Assembly (NCBI GenBank): GCA_014549065.1
Contig: JACDOX010000167.1
Coordinates: 641,021-705,020 of the forward strand
Length of the DNA stretch: 64,000 bases
Direction: 5' to 3'
Origin: Cardinalis cardinalis
Lineage: Eukaryota > Chordata > Aves > Passeriformes > Cardinalidae
Made by a program: the position numbers and the translations under genes. The notes below the pieces were generated by a model. It was not told where the DNA came from and made no database searches. It worked only from the letters and a program-made list of their open reading frames with translations. Below, one piece after another: positions 33,832 through 45,670 of the stretch; the stretch's first letter is position 1, and every line of letters begins with the position of its first letter.

Positions 33832-36819
33832 GCCAGGCCCATGGCGCAGCTGAGCGCTCCAGTGCAGGAGCTGCTGGTCCTGCTTCAGGGCTGCCTGAGC
33901 AGCTTGGGGTGCCTCTGGCATCTTTGTGGGCTCTGCCAGGACATCAGGCAAACTGAGGACCAGCTCTGCACAAGATTTCTCTTGTGGTTCTTTTCCTGNT
34001 TTCAGGCTGTTGTATGGAGATGCAGTGAGGCAGCNCCTCCCTGCCAGAGCCATTCTCTTACAGGTAGGGCAGTGGGGAAATGGATGGTGTCTGCTTTTGT
34101 GGGCAGCACAGAGGTGATGATGCACTTGCTTACTGCTCCGAAAGTGAAGATTAAAGATTTCTTCCTCCCTTCCCATTCTCAAGCCAATCCTCTGTGTGTG
34201 TGTGTACGTGTCTGCACGAGTGTCTGTGTTACTGCCTGCATGAACACAAGGGTCTATCTTGCATTAATGCAGTCAGATAAGGAGGTCTCCTTGGGGAATC
34301 GTTCCCCACTGTTTTTATTTCTATATGACAAACACTGCGTGCTTGAGTGGTAAATGAGATGGTGTTATTTCTCCGACTTCCTTTATGTTCTTGTCCTAAT
34401 ATTCCCCCCTATTTCAAGCTGTTGCTACAAACCCTCTCCCTCTGCTCCTTCTTCTCTGTGGCTCTCATCCTTCAGATGTTTAGGCTAAATCTCTCCGTGG
34501 GGTCTGATGGGATCAGCTTCATAAACCTTCCTGCTCTTAGGTTACCTAGGAGAAAGGCCATGGGAAGGAGTGTTACCAAAGGCCTTGCTATCCCCAGGGC
34601 CGTATACTGTAACCTGCTTTGTGATATGACCATTTCCTCTTGGTTGGAGTGATGAAAGCTACACCCCTAAAAACCTGCATAAATATTTCAGCTGAAAAAG
34701 AAAAAAAAAAAAAAAGATAATTATAAAAAAAAAGGTCATTATGAGAATGGAGAACCAGCTGCATTGCCAGCTCTGCTGGAAAGTGTGAACTGGGATGTGG
34801 GCTCTCTAAAGGTCACCCTGAGCCAGAGAAAGCCTCAACTGAATTCAAAATACTTCCCCTCCTCCTTACTGGCAGCAGCACATGTGTTTTCAGACAGTCT
34901 TTAGGTTTCACTCTTATTAATGTCATTTCCCCTTTGCATGCTCCAGAGTCAGTCCCCAGCCTGGGGATGGGAGCTCTCCCTGGTTTTGGGTTGCCTGGGC
35001 CTGGCGTGGCTGGATGGAAATAAAATTGTGTTTTCTCAGGATCCCTGTGGGCCTCACCTTCCGTAGCACTGACCATGCCATCAGCCAGCTTGGAAGCTCT
35101 TGTGGATGTCTCTTGCTGGGAATTCAGCACTCAGGACATAGTGTCTGCCATTGCCCTGCTTGGGTAAGGAGACATCCTCCCATCACCTCATGGAAAAGTC
35201 CTGTANAGTTGACACAGCCACACAGCCCTCTGGACGCCTCTGTGTTCCCAGGTCTGTGAGGAATAGTGGCTGCTTCCCTCTTGCCAGCATCAGAAGGGTA
35301 TTCTTGGGCACAGAATATCCCAGGGAAAAGCATCTAGCTCTGCCTTGAAATGTGTCAGGGTTATTAGCAAGCAGCAGCCTGTGAATGACAAACNCCTTGA
35401 TTTAGAATTAAGCTGACATTTTATTTCAATCTATACCACGTTGTTTTTGAGGAAAAGAGCTGCTCACGCAGCTCTGAGCAGTGCCTGGAAAACTGGGGAT
35501 GGCAGAAGGCAGTTCTCCCTGGTCCTGAGCTGTGAGGTGAGGGTGGCAAGCCAGACTGCTACCTGCAAGAGCCAGCTGAGGTCCTGAACACAAAACACAA
35601 TTGCATCCTGCCTCGAAACACACGAGAAGCCAGGCAGTAGTGCCACCATTGATAACCACAGCCTGAAATCACAGGTCAGGTTTGGACATTCTCATCCCTT
35701 TTCCCTGATGCATCGTTGGCTTTTGCCCGCTTTTGTCCTGCTCCAATTCCTCCCTGACGGACCCAGCTGGCTGATGATCACTTCAGGGTGGGAAGCTTCC
35801 CCAGAGACCCACATCACTCTTGGTGGTGCAGAGAATAAGTTGTATTTGGGGCTGAGACTAAAAAATTGAATCCCAGGGCATGGTGCCAGACCTGCCACTA
35901 GCAGCTTTNTCCTCCTGGATGTAAAAGATCTCTTGACAACCTGTCCCAGACATGGGCCCACCAGGCTGGAGACACATCCTGGTTTTGTCAATGATGCCCC
36001 CTGCTCCAGCCACCAATGCTGCCATTCCACTGTGTAAGTCTGAAACTTGATCTGTCATCAATAAGTTCACCTTCTCATCCATGGAGAGAAATAAAGTTCT
36101 CATAGGCTGTGATCAACCTCACCCTACAGCAGAGAGCTCAAGGAAGGCTGCCATGCCTAGGAAGGGGAGGTGGAGGAGATTGGCTCTGGCTGATGTGCCC
36201 CAGATTTTGTGTCNAGTTCTGGGGAGGTGAGGCCTGCCCCCAGCATTGTTGACCCTTGGCACCTCTGGGCTGCTCAGCCAGGATGTGAATGTGCTCTGGT
36301 AATGATGCACTGAGANCACTCATCACCTTCCCACCAAATGACAGTGGAGAGCAAGAGAGCATCAGGCCCCTGGGAAGAAGAGCTCTGCCAAATCTGCCCC
36401 ACAACTTCCATGAACTGCTGCTCTAGCCCAGTGTGCCTGCCTGGGGCAGGAGCTCTGAGGGCAAGCCTTGCTTAGGGGGTAGATGATGCCTTGCACTGGC
36501 TTCCTCCTGCTGCACATCCCTGTTGGACAGGGTGATCTCACCACGGAAAGCAGAGGGGTGGAGAACACTTCACTCCTCGGTGGGTGGCACTCATTACACN
36601 GAGCAAGCGCCTGAAAGCAGCAGGGCTGTGCTGCCTTTCTCACTAACGGGGAGGTCTAGCCTGAAGACTGCAAAAAGTGTTATTTCTGCAACTTCCATCC
36701 CTGCAACTACATGGAGTGTAACAGGGAAGATTATCTTGACAGCTCTCTCACCTCACTCTCTCATTACAGCTCATCCAGCAAGGATGGAGGGTGGGGGGAA
36801 GTAGTGAAGCAATGTTAGG
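33832..36819. other. Non-coding stretch
   Basis: An open frame of 181 codons (33808-34353) starts inside the dispersed repeat, passes two N bases and ends beyond a TG-rich run (34193-34220). A run of A with AATTATAAAA lies at 34687-34733. No domain is recognised and no gene is called. Confidence 0.45.
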
Positions 36820-36960
36820 AGGCTGTGCATTTTTTATGGTTATGTCTTATGATGTGTTAATTTGCCAAATCAAATATACGTCTCAGCACTTCCACCTTTA
36901 CTTTCCTGCATGCCTGCAAAATAAATAGTCATATTAATCATACTTTGCCATTCTCCCCAG
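36820..36960. promoter_or_regulatory. AT-rich block, candidate conserved element
   Basis: The block includes TTATGGTTATGTCTTATGATG, GTTAATTTGCC and AAATAAATAGTCATATTAATC. It has TAAT-type cores and no repeat signature. The inference is from texture only. Confidence 0.25.
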
Positions 36961-37048
36961 GGATTGGAAAGCAGTTTGCAAAGATGGGCTGGGCCAGCCT
37001 TGNGGGGAGGCTACTCTGAGGGAACCTGAGGCATGAGGAAAGTGGAGC

Positions 37049-37115
37049 AGCTTGGAATTGAACTCATCCTCCACTCCAGCAGTGAGGAGTGGAGGATGAG
37101 TTCAAGTCCCAAGCT
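37049..37115. repeat. Perfect 20-bp inverted repeat in a 67-nt hairpin
   Basis: TTGAACTCATCCTCCACTCC (37058-37077) is exactly reverse-complemented at 37086-37105 around an 8-nt loop AGCAGTGA. After one mismatch the stem continues with three pairs, a one-base bulge and five more pairs, reaching 37049 and 37115. The size and the bulged base recall a pre-miRNA, but the near-perfect arms also fit a recent template-switch mutation. No known miRNA is recognised. Confidence 0.9.
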
Positions 37116-39984
37116 CCCTGTCCCCAGCTGGCAAGTGAAGAGCCAAAGGCAGAGNGGAGAGGACCCACCAAGGTTTCAAAACTGGCTCTTGTAAGCTCTC
37201 ACTGACTGGCAAAGCCCAGCCTTGGGTAGTGAAGGGTGGGCAGATAGGAGGTACCAGAGAAAAGGAGCAATGAGGAAAAACCACCCCCCAGTACATCCAA
37301 ATGGGAGCAGAGCAGGATGTGATTGTTCCGCTGTGAGCTGCTGAAGCTGAAGTCAAGCAGCAGCTGGGTATTGAGGGAAGAGGCTCCAATACTTCAGCAG
37401 GAGTTTGTCCTCCTTCCCTCTTCCCTCCCCTCCCACCTGTCTACTGTAAAAAATTTCCTTCTCTTGCAGTCTGCTTTTCCTCTTTCTTAATCTTGGACGA
37501 CTTCATTTACACTGGTTCTCTGTCTGCTGACACCTGCCATCAGCTCTGAGCCTCTCTCTGCTGGAGGAGTCTGTGACCCATAGGCTCCAGCATGGTAGAA
37601 TAAGTTATTAATCAAAATAATGTCATCCAGCAGCATTGCAAGCCAGGAAAAAAAAAATTGCTGTAGAAGAGATGTTCCTGGGGATCTGCAATGAGAAATG
37701 TCACTGTGTCCATGATGATATGTGTTCCTGGCCAGACACTTTCCAGGAAGAAATCAGTGTGGTACATTGAAACTCACATTTTTGGGAGCATGTGGGCTGT
37801 GGGACTCACTGAGATGTGAGCACTGCAACACTGAAGGCAATCTCCAGGTGGTTAAAACTCAGAAAACTTGAGATGGAATAGGAGCTCCCTGAGTGGTCTG
37901 CTTCACCACTAGGATATTGCACATGCAAGATGGAGCTCAGAAAACCTGAATGTACAAAAAAATCCCTGTGGTCCTGAAAGTTCTTCATGCTAGGGGGTGG
38001 GTCAGAGAAGTTTAGGTAGAGTCATGTGCCTCATCACCTCTCCTGTGAAGGGCCACGTCCATTCATGATCCTGAGCCCTCTNCAAACATCACAATGCACC
38101 CCTCCCTGAAGGCACCTCTCAATGGATGCCTGGTGGAGGAAAGACTGAGCCAGGGTGCAGCTGGGAGAGGCCATTTCTTCAGGACCTTACCCCTACTCCA
38201 GCACCCTTTCAGGCAGAGCTGACTGTAAATCAGAAATCAGTCCCCTTGGTGGCTGGAAGTGAAGTGGCAAAGCTGTGCAGGCAGGGAGAAGATCCAGGAG
38301 ATGTTTGTCTGAGCAGGAGGTTAGAAAGGAAAGAGAAAGGCCTTGTGCTCTGCATGGNAGAGCTGACTCCTTTGCCGTGAGGTTAGAGATACAAACAATG
38401 CCAAGCACGGCCCTGAGCCCCCCAGTCACAGTCAAAGCCACACCGACTTCTCATCCAGGCATCTGAGGTGCTCTCCAGACCCCCATCTCTGGCCACACTG
38501 CTGTACCACTGCAGCCTTTGGTGCTGGCAGATTTGCGCTGCGCAATGCTGACCTGCTGCTCCCCTGAGGTGGTGCTCCAGGTTTCCATAACAGAGACAGG
38601 GTGAAGGAGCACCACCAGCAAAATTCTCCAAACCCGCTGTCCTATTTCATACTGCAGGAGAGACCTAACACTGTGAGTGTGATGCTTCTCCTGGATGCTG
38701 ATCACTGAGCCAAGGACTTGGAGCCACACGTCATGGGGGGGTTATCAGTCACGTGGGACACAATCCCTCCCAAGGATGTCAGCTCCAGGGGAGATGGGTC
38801 ACATTTGTCGTGGGCTTCCCATCATGTGAATGACCCCTTCTCTTGCCCTCTGGACAGAGTGTTGGCTGTGAACCCTGTTCCCAGCCCCTCTCTGGTGTCC
38901 CTCCCATGCACNTGCTGGCAGCCCTCTCTCAGTATCCTGGGGCTGTTCCCTGTGTAAAGGACAAGGCAGAACTGCAGTAACCTGACAAGTCACTTATCCT
39001 TATGGCATGGCTCAGTTCCCAGCTTCTTTCCTATTACATCCTTAGTCTCAAACAATTGGCAGTAAGGTCATGGGATGAGTCTGGATGGGATGGGAGGCTC
39101 TCACATCTTCCAGAGGTTTGGAGGAAAAAAGGGTCACAAAGGCAGGCAAGGACTCTGTTGGGTGCTTCGCCCCCAGGGAAGGGGTGGAACCAGCCTCCTG
39201 CACCAAGAGGGGCAGGAAATGCTGGAGATCCCTGCTTCCCTGCCTGTGCTTGAAGCTGCAGTCATCTGCCAGCCCTGTTGTGCAGCAGCTTTAGGAGGGA
39301 GAGTGGCGCCCTGCAGCTCCCTGTCCCCTGGCTGCCCGGGGGGAAAAGCAGGTTCTGTGCAAATGTGCTCCCTTGGAGGCTGCGATGGGCTGGGACCAGC
39401 TAAATGCTGATGTGCTCATGCAGAGACTGTCGTCAAGATGACTTGCNGGGAGCAGCGTGGCTGAGGATGGAAGGTGCCACAGGAATTAAAATTACTGTCT
39501 CCAGATTATTTGTGAGCCCGGGATGGAGGCACTCATCAGCAGGTCTCTCTGTAGAGCCCAGCTCCCCAACTGCTCTGCATTTTCTGTTGTTATGTGTATA
39601 CATGCCTTATTGCAGCGGAAGGCACAGCCTCTGGTGCCCTTGGGGACACCCCAAANGACCCCAAACATCTGCACAGGGCTGGTGGATACAATGAAGGGCA
39701 GGCTCTTGCACCCTTGAAAGGCCAGGTGGGATCTCCTGGACATCTCCTCAGGGGNTGGAAACCTCCACCAGACACATGAACTGCTCCCTCAAGGTCACAG
39801 AGTAGAAAAGCAGCTGGAGCTGGTTCACATTTTCTTTTTTTAAACAAAANGAGCCTTTTCTTAGACACTGTTTTCAGGAATTTCACCAGGAAGGAAAAGA
39901 TGTCTTTTATTTCAGGAACATTTTCTTAATGCTCCAAACTGACAGGCACACTGACAGCAAAAACATCCTGAACCCCCCTAGACT
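37116..39984. other. Non-coding stretch
   Basis: No gene recognised. 37400-37700 is low in open frames. At 38120-39750 many frames of 60-111 codons overlap on both strands with no known domain. Confidence 0.45.
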
Positions 39985-40175
39985 TTTATTTTTTGCACAC
40001 AAGAAAATTTGCATATGTTAGCATATATATTTGATATATAATGTGTATATCCTCTGAAAAGTAATTAGTATTTTTTCAACCAGCTGCAAGGATCACATGT
40101 TCCTAGGCTCCGTGCTGGCATAATTGGATGAAACTCTGCTGTACGTGTTATACTGCCGGTTTGAAGAATACATCC
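39985..40175. promoter_or_regulatory. AT-rich block with octamer, candidate conserved element
   Basis: It carries ATTTGCAT at 40007-40014, then TTAGCATATATATTTGATATATAATG, AAGTAATTAGTATT and GGCATAATTGGATG. No open frame crosses it. The inference is from texture only. Confidence 0.25.
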
Positions 40176-42689
40176 AAAAGTTCCCATCTGGCCCCAGGAT
40201 TTCTGAATTTCTGTCAGTGTTTTAAAGCATCTCTACCATGGACAAAAGGTCAGTACAACATCAGAGGCTGTGGAGGCTGAGCCTNGGTGCCAAAGGTCAT
40301 GTCCAAGAAACCCATCAGAATTTGTGCAGACTCCTGAAATCAGGAGCCTGGGAGACAAAGTACTTTGGAGAGCCCCAGTCCCTGACAGCACACTTCAGGA
40401 GTGGGGGCTGTGGCTTCAATAATCTTGTTTCTGCTTGTTTTCAGTTATCACATCACGCAGCTAAACCTGGAAAGCCACTCCTGACAGCAATGTGTCATGG
40501 AAGAAATGTTTTTTTTTTTTTTTCTGAGGATACCGTGAAGGTTTTCTGAGGATAAAGAACAAAATTTGTGCAACTTGTTAAAGGAGCTGCAATACAGCAG
40601 GAAAACCATTGAAAGGAGAACTCTGTGTGTCACTGAGGATATGAACTACCTGCCTAAAATTGATTGTCAACATGCTCATGCTGTGGTCGGGTGAAAATGC
40701 TCCTCATCCTCCACTCTGGACGGATTTTGTCATGGGGAAAGAAGGCAAGAGGCGAAGTGCAAGGGTGACTTACATGTTTTCTGATGGAGCAGCAGATGGA
40801 ATANTTTTTTTATCAGCAGATTTAAAGGACTTTAAATCTTGTGAAGAGTTCAGGTGAAGAAGAGTTTAAGAAGTAGGAAAGGGTAAAGCTTGCTTTCAAG
40901 TCTCCTTCTCCAGGAGTTTTGTTGATGCCTGTGAGCAAAGCAGTTTTTTGGGCTCAAGGGGGGCTGAATTCCCCATTGTTAAAAGGAGCTCAGCTGCACT
41001 TGTCCACCTTTCAAGGGCATTGTGGGCATAAATACTGCCAAATGCTGAGATGCTACAGCAATCACACATGCACTTGAATAAGAAGGTTTCTGTGTTGCCC
41101 AGAGGCAGCCATTTGCCAGCTGGAAACTCACTGCATTGAGAGGTTTTATTTCAAAGTAAGCTCAGCCACAACAGCGAATGACATCCTGGTGTGCCTGGTG
41201 GTGGAGGATGACGTGGTCTGAGGAGCTCTCTAACAGCATGCTCGGAAGCAATTTTTGAAGGGGCAAGTCTTGATAGCCTTGCCTGGGGATGGAGAGCAGC
41301 AAGGAAGGCCGTGGTGAGGCTGTTGTTTGCTGCCTGTGATGTGCAGGCTGGAAATCAGGCTCCAGGCTTGAGGCAGCACAGGAACCTCAGATCTTCAGCC
41401 TAAATAGCAGCAGGGAAATCTGTTTTCTGGTTCCTCTCAGCACATGCTTGAGCTAATTGCAAGATGTGAAGGATGATGAATGGCAGCAGAAAGCATACCT
41501 GGCAGAAGGCTCAGGAAAAGGCAGTGCATGGTCACAAGAGCTTGGACACTTACAAGCAAATGCTGTTTTTCTTCCAGTCAGGTGTCACTAACAAAGTGCA
41601 GCTCCTGTTACCAGTGGCGCTGAACCCAAGATGTGAAACAGTGAAAAACTTGGTTTAGGAAAGCTGAGTGGGGGCAAGAAATTCAGGAATATTTATATTT
41701 CATTGGCCCTATTTGTGGACAAAAAAACAGAGCAGCCCTGGATTTCATGCTGTTGCAAGCTTCGAAGCCATTGCTCCGTGCCTCTCAGCCAGAGGAACTT
41801 GGATTCATGGGCCTTTTCTGGTCAGCACAGGAACAATTCCCCTTAGCAGAAGGGTCACTGGTGTGCTGACGTGGCTCCCTGGCATGAGGACAGAGCACAC
41901 AGCAGCTCTGTCATGCAAAGTGCCAGCCCAAGAATGCCAGCACTTGGACCTTGCTGGAGCCACCAGGGCCAGGAGAGCCCCCAGGGCCAGGAGACAGCAC
42001 CATGGACACCATTTAAATCCACCCAATGATAAATCCTCCAGGTTCCCTGATTGTTTTCTCACTCTGCAACCTTCTCCTTCAGCAGCCATAGGACTCCTGT
42101 TTCAGGCTCTGAGCGTTACCATGGTGCTCAGGCCACCAGGGTCACCTCACCAGCTCTATCAACGCCCCTTGAACAATAAACTGCTGAAAACACTGGATAT
42201 CTCTGTGATTCCAGCAAAAGGAGTCTTACAGTTCTCCTCTGTCCCCAGAGCAGATGCGCTGAGATGTCTAAGGATTTCATGAGTCCAGACTCANACCACT
42301 TTCCCCACGACCTGTGCAAGCTCAGGCAGAACTGTGCTCACTCTGATACCTCTTGTTGAACTCTCATGCCTGTGGTGACACAAGGTACTCAGCACCCATG
42401 TTTTTCCTCACACTTTTTTTGTCTCACAGCCTTACGAGGAATACAGGATTGCAGGAATATTTTTCACAACTGCATTTTTTTACGCTTCCAGATGTTTCAC
42501 TTCCTCTTTTCCCTCCCACCCCCTGTGACACGNTGATGAGACTCATTCCTGGAACTGGGCTAAGACCTTTGCCTACCAGCTTGGGAATTACATTTTGGGG
42601 CATTGCATTTAACTTGTCTTTTCTCAACTCCAGCAGCTGCTGGTTACTCCCTTTTGCCTGGTGCCATGTCAGCAGCTTTTTCTCTCCTT
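40176..42689. other. Non-coding stretch
   Basis: A T15 run sits at about 40509-40523, followed by two copies of TTTTCTGAGGATA about 24 bp apart. A 204-codon plus frame (41668-42282) contains an 18-bp tandem duplication (CCAGGGCCAGGAGA at 41963 and 41981) and an AATAAA at about 42173, but has no recognised domain. I leave it uncalled. Confidence 0.45.
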
Positions 42690-43240
42690 AAAGGACTCTG
42701 CTGAACTCCAGCCCACCCTGCAGGGCCCTTGTGAAGCACAGACAGGCTTCCATGACTGCCCAGTTTTGCGTTTATCTCTCAATCCTCCAGCTTATTCATC
42801 TCCCAGTTTGATAAAATCTTTTTAGGGCTTCTCACAATCCCTCATAGTTCTGTCCTTTCATGGATTTCTTTCCTTCTTCTATTAACAAATAGAACCCTAC
42901 ACAGTATGATGCCACCTGGATAGATCTCACCTCTTGCTCTGTCCTCTTGCTCCTCCAAACCATTAATAAATATTTCCAGTGATGCCCCTCCCAAATCTAG
43001 TCCCTTGAGTCTTTCCCATTTAACCTCCCTCTGCTNCAAGGATCATTTATTCACTCCTACCCTTTGTATCCCGTTGCTTGAGCAGTTTTTGACCCACAAC
43101 AGGATGCTGCCCCTTACCCTACAGATATTTATTTTCCTTAAGAGTCTCCTGTGAGGAACTCCACCAAAAAGCCTTTAGAAAAATCCAAGTAAATTACGTC
43201 CAGAAGCGCCCTTTATCCTATTTGCTGTATTAACTCTTTC
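42690..43240 (-). mobile_element. Ancient CR1/L3-like LINE ORF2 fragment, minus sense
   Basis: On the minus strand 43200-43168 reads DVIYLDFSKGF, the RT motif A block of CR1-clade ORF2 (the LD is the catalytic aspartate position). Further on, about 42979-42932 reads LEIFINGLEEQEDRAR, matching the block after motif B. Order and spacing (about 200 nt) fit one element. Frameshifts and stops show it is dead. The neighbouring sequence to about 42690 follows as decayed ORF2. Ends are approximate. Confidence 0.65.
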
Positions 43241-43792
43241 TCAGGTTTTGGCAGAAGTCACAGATNCCTGTGTCTGCTGCACTCATGCTCATCCCCACGT
43301 GCTGTCTGTTCAAAAATCTGACCAGATTTTTGTAGGGCTGGGANGCTCTGAGTTACCCACCCATCATCAGATTTCTCAGGATCCTACCAAACCAAAGGTC
43401 CACAGGACCCCAGAATATGGGGAGGGAGGGATTTTAAAATAAGGGAAAAACTGTGGAGCCCGGATGAATATTCCCACTTTAACTAGCCCAATCATCCCTC
43501 TGGAAAGTGTACTGGGGAGAAAAAACACTTTGTTTATTTTCAGATTTTGATTAGATTTCTGTATCTTTCAATCCCTGGTTTTGTTTACTTTTAAAGTTTC
43601 TGGGTTTTTTAGAAACATGTTAGTTAGTGTTCATTCTTTCACCATGGTATCTTTTAGGCAATCATAAGCCTTTTTCAGCTAGAAAAAATATCCCTATGCT
43701 TTTCAAATAGGAAAAAAACCCTTCTTTTAACATGAGCTCCTGGGTTTATTCCCTGGCATCTCCACAAGGGTGCCGCTCTTTATCCCTTCAGA
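43241..43792. other. Non-coding stretch
   Basis: 43440-43730 is AT-rich with T-runs and no long open frame. Nothing else is recognised. Confidence 0.4.
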
Positions 43793-44190
43793 AGGACCTT
43801 GACAGGCCGGAGGGAAGGGTAGAGAAGAAGTGCTTGAAAGTCAGCAAAGCTGAACTGCCTGAAGCTCAGAGCAGGTCCTGCACGTGGGGAGCAACAAGCC
43901 CATTCACAGTCTGGGGGATGCCCTGCTGAGGAGCAGAGCTGAGGAGAAGGAGCTGGGGGTCCTGGTGGACAAGAACCTGGCCCCCTGCCCCTGAGCCAGC
44001 AGTGTTCCCTGCTGGAAGGCCAAGGATTCTTTGGGGCGCCTCAGGAAGAGCATTGCCAGCAGGTCAGGGAGGTGATCCTGACCCTNTGCTGAGCCCAGTG
44101 TCNTGTGGAGCATTGTGTCCAGCTCTCAGCCCCTCAGGACATGGGAGATGTGGAGCTTTAGGAGCAGGTCCACAGTTTCTTGGTATAGAA
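43793..44190 (+). mobile_element. CR1 LINE ORF2 3' fragment, plus sense
   Basis: The plus strand carries, in order, AAGGACCTTGACAGGCCGGA, AGGTCCTGCACGTGGGGAGC, GAGAAGGAGCTGGGGGTCCT, GAGCCAGCAGTGTTCCCTGC and GAGCATTGCCAGCAGGTCAG. This is the C-terminal part of avian CR1 ORF2. It contains N bases and frame breaks, so it is not functional. It ends before the 3' UTR, unlike the copy at 60.4 kb. Confidence 0.85.
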
Positions 44191-45474
44191 GACATGGCCA
44201 AGATCTTTCTTTGAACTTTCTCTGTAAGTTTGGTGTTCAGCTTTTGGAAAGATGTTGAAAACTGAATGATTGAAAAAAGGAGCTGTAAAAATGATGGGAG
44301 GCCAAGGGAAAAAAGAAAGCTTGGAAATGAATGTGAAGAAATTTATCCTATTTAGCCTACTAGAGAGAAGGGTAAGAAGTAATTTGACCTATAGGTATCT
44401 ATACAGGAAGATGGTATTTGATATTACGGTCCTCTTTAATTGAGCAGACAAAGCAAAATGAGATCCAATGTCTGGAAGCTGAAGATGGAAAAATTAAAGG
44501 TGGATATAAGGTGCAGCTTTTTTTTTTTTTTAATAGGCTGAGCAATTAACCACTGGAGCAATTTCCAAGAATGGAAAAATTATCCATCACTCTAGGTTCT
44601 GAAGTCAGGACTGGATGGCTTTCTGAAATGCACATCCCATGTCAGTGCCCAGTCACAAGTGCCATGCAGGACTGCTGTAATTCCATGGATCGGGTCCTTC
44701 AGGAGGTCAAAACCAATTATCATAATTGCACTGTCTGCTCTAAATTCCCTGAATATCCATGGCCCTGTCTCCACCACGTTTCTAAGGCATGACCACTTAA
44801 GAGCAGCGCATCAGAAACCTCTGTTTAGGTTGAAAATATATCTAAATGAAAAATTGCCATGGTGTCCTTTCCTTTCCCTTCTCTAGATGGCCTTTGGGAA
44901 CACAGAGGCAGCACTNAACACCTTTCCCCACCACTTTTGCCTTGAAGGTGCCCCTGTGGGAAGGCTGCCTGAGGCTGGTCCCTCCCTGTCNATCCCCTCC
45001 CAGAGCTGGGCAGTGGGTTCCCACCTGGCATTGCCTCTCAGTCCTGGCATTCCCAACCAAGCTACTCTCAAACCAGCCACGTGGTGTGTTTCCCCACTAG
45101 GGCTTGTGTTTGTGAATTCCCTTCACCTTTGTTTTGCTGTGATGTTTGCCCCAGTACGGGCAAACCACATCTGGCTGTTTTCTGACANCACTGCCTGAAA
45201 CTGGCCTCATTGTTTTCCTGCATTTACCCTAAAATATGTGTCCTATTGTTTCACACCTCTCATGAGGAAAGTGAGGTTATCATGTGAACCCAAAACTGGG
45301 CAGCCTGAAGGTTCTCTTACTCTTGCTGCCCGTTCTGGCAGCANGAAGAGCTGGCACAAAGAGTGACAAGAGGAATCACGCATGTTTTTGTGCTCCTGCT
45401 TCCAGGAAATTCTCCTTGTTGTGTGTTTACAGAGCACCTCGCAGAGCTGGCCTGCAATGCAAGTTCCCCAGGGG
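44191..45474. other. Non-coding stretch
   Basis: A T13-14 run lies at about 44518-44532. Short overlapping open frames only. No gene recognised. Confidence 0.45.
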
Positions 45475-45670
45475 CATGCCAAGAGGAACCGTTACTATCA
45501 ATTACTGCAATTATTGCAATTATAATAATTATTATTCTGTCACTTAAATTTCAGCAATTAATTTTTCCAGAGTCTAGTTCAAGCCATTTTCTCTCTGCCA
45601 GATGCTGATCACAGCAAGAGCGAGGTGCAGCATCTGCTGCTCATCAGAATCTGGTTTAACTCATGAAATA
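45475..45670. promoter_or_regulatory. AT-rich block, candidate conserved element
   Basis: It contains TTACTATCAATTACTGCAATTATTGCAATTATAATAATTATTATT and then TTCAGCAATTAATTTTTCC. No open frame of note and no repeat signature. The inference is from texture only. Confidence 0.25.

Noticed and set aside
41668..42282. 204-codon frame with a nearby AATAAA, possible retrocopy or LTR end
   Set aside because: No target-site duplication, no A-tail and no recognised protein. The AATAAA alone is not informative.
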